Assembly (NCBI GenBank): GCA_947058225.1
Contig: CAMSGF010000017.1
Span: 1 to 10,381 of the forward strand
Source: an uncultured Eubacteriaceae bacterium
GTDB lineage: Bacteria > Bacillota > Clostridia > Eubacteriales > Anaerofustaceae
Length of the DNA stretch: 10,381 nt
Direction of reading: 5' to 3'
Under the pieces are notes generated by a model that ran no database searches, had not been told where the DNA came from, and saw only the letters and a program-made list of their open reading frames with translations. Below, piece by piece: positions 1 through 5,916 of the stretch; within the stretch, counting starts at the first letter, position 1; every line of letters begins with the position of its first letter. The translations under genes were made by a program, and so were the position numbers.

Positions 1-2365
1 GTAGACCTTGTCTGTCACCTGCATCATCTCTTGAGAAACCGTATGTCATTTGAGTTAAATCATTTGTACCGAATGAGAAGAATTCAGCGACTCCTGCCAT
101 TTCATGAGCTGTAAGTGCAGCTCTTGGAATTTCAATCATAGTTCCTACTTTAAACGGAACTTTTTCCCCTGATTGCTTAAATACATTATTAGCAGTTTCT
201 CTTATTCTGTCTATAACATATTTTAATTCTTTGTATGTTCCTGCAAGAGGCACCATAATTTCAGGTTCCAATTCAATTTCTTCTTCCTTGTGAACTTCAA
301 TAGCTGCCTGTAATATAGCTGTTGTCTGCATTACTGCAATTTCAGGATACGTTACATCAAGTCTGCATCCTCTGTGACCCAACATAGGATTTACTTCCTG
401 TAAATCTTCAATCCTTCCTACAAGTTCATCATAAGAAATTCCCATTTCAACAGCAAGCTGTTTTATTTCTTCATCTTCTTTTGGAAGAAATTCATGTAGT
501 GGTGGGTCTAAAAGTCTTATTATAACAGGTTTTCCTGCCATAATCTTGAACAGTCCCTTGAAATCTTCTTTTTGCATTGGAAGAATACTCTTTAATGCTT
601 CTTCTCTTTGAGTTAAAGTTTTTGAACAAATCATTTTTCTTACTGCAATAATTCTGTCTGCGTCAAAGAACATATGCTCTGTTCTGCATAGTCCAATACC
701 TTCTGCACCAAAATCAACCGCAACCTGTGCATCTCTTGGTGTGTCAGCATTAGTTCTTATTTTTAATCTTCTTATTTCATCTGCCCATTCCATAATCTGT
801 TTGAATTCATCGGATAAAACTGCATCTACAGTCTTAATTTCACCTTTGTATACATTTCCCGTCGAACCGTCTAATGAAAGGAAATCGCCCTCGTGGAATG
901 TTTCATTTTGAATGGTTAAGGTCTTTTTGTTTTCATCAACCCTTGCATCATCGCAACCTGCTATACAACATTTACCCATTCCTCTTGCGACAACTGCTGC
1001 GTGAGATGTCATTCCGCCTGTTGCCGTTAAAATACCTTTTGCTGAATTCATACCTTCAATATCTTCAGGAGAAGTTTCACTTCTTACCAATAGTACGGCT
1101 TCTCCCTTATTTGCGGCATTTGTTGCATCTTCTGCCGTAAAATAAATCTTTCCGCATGCAGCTCCCGGTGATGCAGGAAGTCCGTTTGCAATAGCTGTTG
1201 CTTTTTCTAATTCCTTTGAATCAAATCCCGGGTGTAATAATTGGTCTAAACTCTTTGGCTCAATTCTTAATACCGCTTCTTTTTTATCAATCAATCCTTC
1301 ATGAACCATATCAACTGCAGCTTTTAAAGAAGCCTGTGCAGTTCTTTTTCCTGACCTTGTTTGAAGAAGATATAATTTGCCTTCTTCTATTGTAAATTCA
1401 ATGTCTTGCATATCAGCATAATGATTTTCAAGCATATTGCAGCAATCTATAAATTGGTCATATACGTCGGGCATTACTTCCTGTAATTGTGAAATTGATT
1501 GAGGTGTTCTTATACCTGCAACAACATCTTCGCCTTGTGCATTCATAAGAAATTCTCCAAACATCTTTTTTTCTCCTGTTGCCGGGTTTCTCGTAAATGC
1601 GACACCTGTTCCCGAAGTTTCTCCCATATTTCCGTAAACCATTTGTTGAATATTAACAGCGGTTCCTATTCTGTTTGGAATATCATTCATTTTTCTGTAT
1701 GTAATTGCCCTTGGGTTGTTCCATGATTTAAATATTGCTTCAACCGCCGCCATTAACTGTACTTTAGGGTCTTCAGGAAATTCATATCCCATTTGGTCTA
1801 GGAATAATTCTTTGTATTGTTTTACGATTTGTTTCAAATCCTGTGTTGTAAGTTCTGTGTCGTACTTATAACCTCTGCTTTCTTTTCTTCCTTCCAAGAT
1901 ATCATCAAACAAAGCTTTGTTCATACCAAGAGCAACATCGCAAAACATTTGAATAAACCTTCTGTAGCTGTCATATGCGAATCTTTCATTTCCCGTCTTT
2001 TTAGTAAGAGCTTCAACTGTTTTGTTGTTAAGACCGAGATTTAAGATTGTATCAAGCATTCCGGGCATTGAAATTTTTGCTCCGGAACGAACTGATTCTA
2101 ACAGTGGATTGTCCTTTCCTCCAAAAGTTTTTCCTGTGATTTTTTCAAGTTCAGCTAGTTTTTCATAAATTTGGTCAACAATGTCTTTTGAAATTTCACA
2201 TCCGGTTTCATAATAATTAATACACGCTTCCGTAGTAATTGTAATACCCTGTGGTACCGGTAAACCAATATTTGTCATTTCTGCTAAATTGGCTCCTTTT
2301 CCACCTAATAAATCTCTTTGCTTTGCATTACCTTCTTTGAAGGCATACACCCATTTTTTGCTCAT
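1..2365 (-). CDS. ppdK: Pyruvate, phosphate dikinase (C-terminus cut by window edge)
   Basis: Cytosolic enzyme that interconverts PEP + AMP + PPi and pyruvate + ATP + Pi. I translated 788 codons from the ATG at 2365; the frame stays open to the left edge. The N-terminal ATP-grasp part shows LLGGKGANLAEM (Lys23) and SVRSGAKISMPGM. The swivelling phosphohistidine domain has GGMTSHAAVVARGMG, with catalytic His455 (codon 1001-1003) and Thr453, the usual target of the regulatory kinase. The PEP/pyruvate barrel has GIGLCRTEHMFF, MLGHRGCRL and FGTNDLTQ (Asn768, Asp769). These residue numbers match those I recall for the 874-aa Clostridium symbiosum enzyme, so about 85 residues are missing, including the barrel's catalytic cysteine. 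The start overlaps the stop of the regulator gene as ATGA, and AAAGGAGG inside that gene is its ribosome site, which suggests translational coupling. Identity is very secure. Confidence 0.97.
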   Translation of the reverse strand, partial: MSKKWVYAFKEGNAKQRDLLGGKGANLAEMTNIGLPVPQGITITTEACINYYETGCEISKDIVDQIYEKLAELEKITGKTFGGKDNPLLESVRSGAKISMPGMLDTILNLGLNNKTVEALTKKTGNERFAYDSYRRFIQMFCDVALGMNKALFDDILEGRKESRGYKYDTELTTQDLKQIVKQYKELFLDQMGYEFPEDPKVQLMAAVEAIFKSWNNPRAITYRKMNDIPNRIGTAVNIQQMVYGNMGETSGTGVAFTRNPATGEKKMFGEFLMNAQGEDVVAGIRTPQSISQLQEVMPDVYDQFIDCCNMLENHYADMQDIEFTIEEGKLYLLQTRSGKRTAQASLKAAVDMVHEGLIDKKEAVLRIEPKSLDQLLHPGFDSKELEKATAIANGLPASPGAACGKIYFTAEDATNAANKGEAVLLVRSETSPEDIEGMNSAKGILTATGGMTSHAAVVARGMGKCCIAGCDDARVDENKKTLTIQNETFHEGDFLSLDGSTGNVYKGEIKTVDAVLSDEFKQIMEWADEIRRLKIRTNADTPRDAQVAVDFGAEGIGLCRTEHMFFDADRIIAVRKMICSKTLTQREEALKSILPMQKEDFKGLFKIMAGKPVIIRLLDPPLHEFLPKEDEEIKQLAVEMGISYDELVGRIEDLQEVNPMLGHRGCRLDVTYPEIAVMQTTAILQAAIEVHKEEEIELEPEIMVPLAGTYKELKYVIDRIRETANNVFKQSGEKVPFKVGTMIEIPRAALTAHEMAGVAEFFSFGTNDLTQMTYGFSRDDAGDRQGL

Positions 2366-3192
2366 TTCAATATTCCTCCTTTTATTGATTGTATAAGCAT
2401 CGCAGTTTGTTCGACTGCTTTATCGCTGACATCTATAACTAAACAGTCTAATTTGTTAAAAATATTATTTGCATATTCTATTTCTTTTTTTATGCGTTCT
2501 CTGCTGCTGTAATTATTGGTATCTGACAATCCTAAAGATTTTAATCTTTGAGATCTTATGTCTGCGACTTTTTCTTCGTTTAACGTAAGTCCTATTATTT
2601 TTTCTTTATCTATTTTGAAAATCTTTTTTGTTAAGTTCACATCAGGACTTATCGGTATATTGCATACTTTTATATTTTTCGTTCCCAAATAAATGCTTAA
2701 TGGAGTTTTCCCCGTCCTTGAAATACCCATTAAAACCAAATCACATAAATCAAGTGCTTCATCAATTTTTTTTCCGTCATCATATTTTACTGCAAATTCC
2801 ATTGCCTCAATTCTTTGTTGATATTTTTTCCCTATTTTAGCATCCATTCCTGATTTGCAATACGGCGCTTCTTTGAGCGTAAGGCTCATCATATCCAACG
2901 TAGGGGTTAGGATATCAAGAGCTTTTACTCTGACAGTTTTTGTATATAAATCGATATAATTTTTTATAAATGGAATTACAATAGTATATAGAATAATTGT
3001 ATTGTCCTTATCTTTTAGTCTTATACTATCTACTATTTCTTTTATTTCACTTGTAGAAGTAACAAATGAATATTTTTCTAAACTTTTTACACTGTTTTTT
3101 GGAAATTGTAATTTACACGCTTCCAAAACAGTTTCTGCTGTCATTCCAAGTGAGTCCGAAATGATGACAATATTTAAGCCTTCCTTATTCAT
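2362..3192 (-). CDS. PPDK regulatory protein (DUF299 kinase/pyrophosphorylase, YqfL/PpsR family)
   Basis: 276-aa member of the DUF299 family. Known members inactivate PPDK or PEP synthase by ADP-dependent phosphorylation of a Thr beside the catalytic His, and reactivate it by Pi-dependent removal of that phosphate. Visible marks are the N-terminal IVIISDSLGMTAETV, the P-loop block GISRTGKTPLSIYLG at residues 156-170, CNIPI after it, and the C-terminal IDVSDKAVEQTA block near 254-265. Length is normal for the family. The start at 3192 has AGGAGA about 7 nt upstream; an earlier ATG at 3197 runs into a stop after two codons. It lies 24 nt after the 189-aa gene and overlaps ppdK by 4 nt, so its substrate is almost certainly the PPDK encoded next door. 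The target Thr453 is present in that protein. Confidence 0.95.
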   Translation of the reverse strand: MNKEGLNIVIISDSLGMTAETVLEACKLQFPKNSVKSLEKYSFVTSTSEIKEIVDSIRLKDKDNTIILYTIVIPFIKNYIDLYTKTVRVKALDILTPTLDMMSLTLKEAPYCKSGMDAKIGKKYQQRIEAMEFAVKYDDGKKIDEALDLCDLVLMGISRTGKTPLSIYLGTKNIKVCNIPISPDVNLTKKIFKIDKEKIIGLTLNEEKVADIRSQRLKSLGLSDTNNYSSRERIKKEIEYANNIFNKLDCLVIDVSDKAVEQTAMLIQSIKGGILK

Positions 3193-3216
3193 ATCATCTC
3201 TCCTGTAAAATGTTTA

Positions 3217-3786
3217 TTAATCTTCGTCTTCATTATCTCTTGGGAACCCATCGTAATACGGTAATTTTTTCTTGTCAATCATTGTGCATATTTTTCTTGC
3301 ATCCTGACTTACCACTCCGTATTTTTTAGAAGATGCGTATTTTCTTAAACACTTGAGTGCCTTTTTTTCTGCAATCCCACATCTTAAGCAAAAAATAGAA
3401 GCAGCAGCCTGCACTCTGTAATCATCATCTTGAATCATTGTACGCATATCAAGTTTATATTCATCAAAGTTACTTAAAATATAATTTGTTATCTTAATGT
3501 AATCTTCGTTTACTACATTTGCATCTGCGATTTTCTTTTTTTGGATTAATTTATCTCTTTGAATAACTTTTTCTTTGTAAAGCTGTAAAATATTAGGAGA
3601 ACTTTTAATCTCTTTTTGTGTCATCGGTTTAATTGATGCAGGTGTTGTATTGACTTTTGTTTTCTTTTTGTCTTTGCCGCTTTTCCATTTTTTCATAAAA
3701 ATGAATAAAAAGAAAACGGATATTGCTATAACAATTATTGAAACAATTGTTGTCGCTACTTTACTTTGTAATATGTTTTGTATCAT
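3217..3786 (-). CDS. Membrane-anchored protein of unknown function with a HEAT-like C-terminal part
   Basis: I do not recognise this 189-aa protein. It has one hydrophobic segment at about residues 9-31, followed at once by a very basic stretch (KKWKSGKDKKKTK), so the remainder should face the cytoplasm. A charged, probably helical linker follows at about 60-90. Residues ~118-172, including DDDYRVQAAASIFCLRCGI and the helix around KALKCLRKYA, have the paired-helix pattern of HEAT-like repeats with four Cys in the region (C133, C136, C145, C167). The end is acidic (PRDNEDED). The ATG at 3786 has AAGGGGAG about 6 nt upstream and a good promoter 54 nt further up. It is the first gene of an apparent operon with the PPDK regulator and ppdK, hinting at, but not proving, a role connected to PPDK. 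The HEAT assignment is a pattern judgement only. Confidence 0.85.
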   Translation of the reverse strand: MIQNILQSKVATTIVSIIVIAISVFFLFIFMKKWKSGKDKKKTKVNTTPASIKPMTQKEIKSSPNILQLYKEKVIQRDKLIQKKKIADANVVNEDYIKITNYILSNFDEYKLDMRTMIQDDDYRVQAAASIFCLRCGIAEKKALKCLRKYASSKKYGVVSQDARKICTMIDKKKLPYYDGFPRDNEDED

Positions 3787-3811
3787 CTTATGCTCCCCTT
3801 TTTATGATAAT

Positions 3812-3833
3812 TGAAAATATTAAAACATTTTCA
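3812..3833 (-). repeat. Small inverted repeat at the predicted transcript start
   Basis: TGAAAAT (3812-3818) and ATTTTCA (3827-3833) form a perfect 7-bp inverted repeat with an 8-nt loop. It begins at the predicted +1 of the minus-strand operon, so it could be a 5' stem that protects the message or a DNA site. It is AT-rich and weak. Confidence 0.35.
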
Positions 3834-3839
3834 GCTAAT

Positions 3840-3868
3840 ATTATACTATATTTTTACTAATTTTACAA
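3840..3868 (-). promoter_or_regulatory. Predicted sigma-A promoter of the 189-aa gene/PPDK regulator/ppdK operon
   Basis: Read on the minus strand, TTGTAA (3868-3863) is followed by a 17-nt spacer and a perfect TATAAT (3845-3840). Transcription would begin near 3833, leaving a leader of about 47 nt before the ATG at 3786. Both boxes and the spacing fit the housekeeping consensus, which is the main support. In DNA this AT-rich a chance match is possible, but the position directly upstream of the first gene favours it. Confidence 0.7.
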
Positions 3869-3878
3869 GTTATGTAAA
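3862..3878. promoter_or_regulatory. Inverted repeat over the -35 box, candidate operator
   Basis: TTTACA-AGTTA-TGTAAA is a perfect 6-bp dyad with a 5-nt centre. Its left arm covers the -35 box of the predicted minus-strand promoter, a typical place for a repressor site. I cannot assign it to a known regulator: it is not a standard CcpA, Rex, LexA or GlnR box. Confidence 0.4.
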
Positions 3879-3928
3879 CAATAAAAATCAGTATAATAAT
3901 TTTTATTATCAATTTATTTGTATTATAA

Positions 3929-3957
3929 TTGATGTGTATTAAAAATTTTAGTATATA
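3929..3957 (+). promoter_or_regulatory. Weak candidate promoter for the ECF sigma/anti-sigma operon
   Basis: TTGATG (3929-3934), a 17-nt spacer and TATATA (3952-3957) give a possible housekeeping promoter about 110 nt before the GTG start. Another TATAAT at 3924-3929 lacks a good -35 box. ECF genes often transcribe themselves, but I saw no convincing AAC-N16-CG type promoter close to the gene, so the real start site is uncertain. Confidence 0.25.
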
Positions 3958-4070
3958 GCGTTGTTATATAAAAGAAATTTATTCTAATTAAAATATAAAA
4001 TTAAATTATAATAAATTTATTTGTAACATTTTGAAAATACGATAGTTATTATTATGAAAGGAGGAGAAAA

Positions 4071-4565
4071 GTGGGAATTGACGAAATATATAAACTCTAC
4101 TTTAAAGATGTTTATTTGTATATTTTAGGCCTGTCTTCCAATAAAATTATCGCTGAAGATATAACACAGGAAACATTTTTAAAGGCAATAAAGACAATAG
4201 ATAGTTTTGATGGTAAAAAAGATATAAGAGCGTGGCTTTTTACCATTGCAAAAAATACTTATTTTACACTTTATAAAAGAGAAAAAATTTATATCGGTAA
4301 AGAACCTTTTGATAATACTAAAGATGATAATATAAATATAGTTGAAAATTTAGTAAATAAGGAAAGTGCGTTTTTGATACATCGGTTTTTACATACTATG
4401 AAAGAACCGTATAAGGAAGTGTTTAATCTGAGAGTTTTCGGAGAACTTTCATTTGATAAAATAGGTATGATTTTTGCAAAAAGTGACAGTTGGGCGAGGG
4501 TAACGTATTACAGGGCAAAAAAGATGATTATAGAATATATGGAGGAGATAGAAGAAGATGAATGA
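4071..4565 (+). CDS. ECF-type RNA polymerase sigma factor
   Basis: 164-aa alternative sigma factor of the extracytoplasmic-function group, which directs RNA polymerase to a small regulon after release from its anti-sigma factor. The sigma-2 domain spans about residues 5-71, with AEDITQETFLKAI (28-40) and RAWLFTIAKN (53-62). The sigma-4 domain spans about 105-155, with the helix-turn-helix around ELSFDKIGMIFAKSDSWARV. Length is normal. The GTG start at 4071 is chosen because AAAGGAGG sits 6-7 nt upstream; the ATG at 4054 is in another frame. It overlaps the anti-sigma gene by 8 nt, as is usual for such pairs. The subgroup and the signal cannot be told from the sequence. Confidence 0.93.
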   Translation: MGIDEIYKLYFKDVYLYILGLSSNKIIAEDITQETFLKAIKTIDSFDGKKDIRAWLFTIAKNTYFTLYKREKIYIGKEPFDNTKDDNINIVENLVNKESAFLIHRFLHTMKEPYKEVFNLRVFGELSFDKIGMIFAKSDSWARVTYYRAKKMIIEYMEEIEEDE

Positions 4566-5232
4566 ATGTAATATTATAAAAGATTTACTTCCACTTTATA
4601 TTGATGATGTTTTAAGTGATGATTCAAGAGAATTGGTGGAAAAACATTTGAAAGAATGTACAAAATGTGCAGATGAACTTAAAAAAATGAAAGAGAAAAA
4701 AATTAATATTCCTTTAAATTCAGATGCTCAAAAACGAGAGGAATCTATAATTAAGGGTCTTAAAAAGAAATTGTTAAATAAAAAAATAATCATTTCAGTT
4801 GTTTCTATATGTGTCACCATAGCAGTTTTTATAGGAATATATTCAGCAATGTTTACGACACATATTCCTATTAAATATGATAGTGCAAAAATAAAAGTAG
4901 TGGAAAAAAACGGAGATCTTTATCTTTCATACGATGGCAATTTTTATGGAAGTGTAGAATATACCGCTACAGATGACTATAATTATGATCATCATGCTAT
5001 TTATCTGTACGATGTTCCGTATACAAAATATATAAAACCTCTAAAAAGAAGTAAAAAACCGGAACTTATATTTCTTGAAAAAAAAGCGATTGTAGATGAA
5101 GTATATTACGGCGATTTTGAAAAAATGCCTGAAGAAGTGAATGAGATAAAGTTTTTTGATAAAAATTTAAATAAAATATATAAGAATAAAAATTTAGATA
5201 AAAGTAAAAAAAGCAATACTCCAAAAGGGTAA
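4558..5232 (+). CDS. Transmembrane zf-HC2 (ZAS) anti-sigma factor
   Basis: 224-aa membrane protein expected to hold the preceding ECF sigma factor inactive. The cytoplasmic N-terminus is a zinc-binding anti-sigma domain: MNECNIIKDLLPLYIDD, then His30-x3-Cys34-x2-Cys37 (HLKECTKC), with Cys4 the likely fourth ligand. A single membrane helix lies at about residues 77-98, after a lysine-rich stretch (LKKKLLNKK) that fits an inside N-terminus. The outer part, about 125 residues, is Tyr/Asp-rich early on (YGSVEYTATDDYNYDHH) and lysine-rich at its end; it presumably senses or is cleaved in response to a signal, but I recognise no named domain. The ATG at 4558 has GGAGGAG 10 nt upstream, inside the sigma gene. 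A terminator follows immediately after the stop. Confidence 0.92.
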   Translation: MNECNIIKDLLPLYIDDVLSDDSRELVEKHLKECTKCADELKKMKEKKINIPLNSDAQKREESIIKGLKKKLLNKKIIISVVSICVTIAVFIGIYSAMFTTHIPIKYDSAKIKVVEKNGDLYLSYDGNFYGSVEYTATDDYNYDHHAIYLYDVPYTKYIKPLKRSKKPELIFLEKKAIVDEVYYGDFEKMPEEVNEIKFFDKNLNKIYKNKNLDKSKKSNTPKG

Positions 5233-5235
5233 TAT

Positions 5236-5273
5236 AATAAAAAAGAGATTGATAACACAATCTCTTTTTTATT
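5236..5273. terminator. Rho-independent terminator, probably bidirectional
   Basis: AAAAAAGAGATTG (5239-5251) pairs perfectly with CAATCTCTTTTTT (5258-5270) around a 6-nt loop, and flanking A/T pairs lengthen the stem. There is a T run on either strand, so it can end both the anti-sigma message and the convergent pduL message. It begins 3 nt after the anti-sigma stop and ends 12 nt from the pduL stop. Confidence 0.93.
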
Positions 5274-5285
5274 GGTTTAATTTAA

Positions 5286-5858
5286 TTATTCTTTTATAAT
5301 TTCAATCAAATCGCCGTTTTTTGCTCCGCAGGCATTTCCCTCTTCTGTATCAACGTGCATTTCAAGTTCACATTTGTCATTTGACCTTATTAATACATTA
5401 TCAAATGTAAGTCCCCTTGGTCCTTCGACTTTAACTTTTACATAATCTCCGTCTTTAACCCCATATTCCTTTGCCTGTTCTACGTTCATATGAATGTGTC
5501 TTGCAGCGACCATAACGCCCTTGTCTTTTACTATTTTGCCCTTTGGGCCGATAATCGTACATCCGGGAGTTCCTTCTATATCTCCTGAATCTTTATATAC
5601 AATTGGCACACCGAGTTTAAACGCATCTCCTGCCAAAATTTCAATTTGAGTTACACTTCTTGCCGGTCCTAAAACTCTAAATGTCATAGAGCCTTTTTCC
5701 CCAACGATTTCAACTTTTTCTTCTGATGCAAATTGACCGGGTTGGGAAATCTTTTTCTTTAATGTCAATTGATAGTCTTTACCAAAAAGTGCATCAATGT
5801 CTTCTCTTGTAAGATGACAGTGCTTGTTTGATAAAGCTATCGGTAATTTGGTTTTCAT
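5286..5858 (-). CDS. pduL: PduL-type phosphate acyltransferase (phosphotransacylase)
   Basis: 190-aa zinc enzyme that exchanges CoA for phosphate on acetyl- or propionyl-CoA, giving acyl phosphate for ATP formation by an acyl kinase. It is unrelated to classical Pta. It has the family's paired barrel layout with LSNKHCHLTRED (9-20), VLGPARSVTQIEI (62-74), AARHIHM (118-124) and LEMHVDTEEGNACGA (165-179), the His-rich motifs that bind the two metals. The protein starts directly in the catalytic domain, with no N-terminal extension of the sort that targets PduL into bacterial microcompartments, and no shell genes are nearby. It therefore more likely serves as a general cytosolic phosphotransacetylase; substrate preference is not readable. 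AGGAGGT lies 5 nt before the ATG. It is the last gene of the minus-strand run and ends at a terminator. Confidence 0.94.
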   Translation of the reverse strand: MKTKLPIALSNKHCHLTREDIDALFGKDYQLTLKKKISQPGQFASEEKVEIVGEKGSMTFRVLGPARSVTQIEILAGDAFKLGVPIVYKDSGDIEGTPGCTIIGPKGKIVKDKGVMVAARHIHMNVEQAKEYGVKDGDYVKVKVEGPRGLTFDNVLIRSNDKCELEMHVDTEEGNACGAKNGDLIEIIKE

Positions 5859-5879
5859 TTAATACCTCCTGATATTTAT

Positions 5880-5908
5880 ATAATAAAATTTCACATATAT
5901 TTTGAGAA
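5880..5908 (-). promoter_or_regulatory. Possible promoter of pduL
   Basis: On the minus strand TTCTCA (5908-5903), a 17-nt spacer and TATTAT (5885-5880) lie in the 58-nt gap between the U32 gene and pduL. Transcription would start near 5873, just ahead of the AGGAGG site. The -35 box is poor. No terminator separates the two genes, so pduL may also be reached by read-through. Confidence 0.35.
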
Positions 5909-5916
5909 GAACAACT

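Larger units (their letters stand above)
3787..4070. other. AT-rich divergent intergenic region
   Basis: No coding frame is visible in these 284 bases. They separate the minus-strand ppdK operon from the plus-strand sigma factor gene. They hold a convincing minus-strand promoter, two palindromes, a small stem at the minus-strand transcript start, and long A/T tracts at 3961-4020 just upstream of the sigma gene. These tracts could act as UP-element-like DNA or simply reflect the base composition. Confidence 0.8.

Noticed and set aside
874..2044. Several plus-strand open frames of 65-88 codons opposite ppdK
   Set aside because: They lie antisense to a clear, fully conserved PPDK reading frame, have odd composition and lack ribosome sites.
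4022..4043. TGTAAC...CGAT as an ECF autoregulatory promoter
   Set aside because: The gap between AAC and CG is 12 nt, not the ~16 nt of SigW/SigX/SigM-type promoters, so the match is not credible.
5066..5260. Minus-strand open frame of 64 codons opposite the anti-sigma gene
   Set aside because: It runs through the terminator hairpin and is Phe/Tyr-rich, mirroring the lysine-rich anti-sigma end; no ribosome site.
5603..5620. TTGGCACACCGAG as a sigma-54 -24/-12 promoter
   Set aside because: The TGGCAC half is present, but there is no TTGC at the required spacing and it lies within the pduL coding region.
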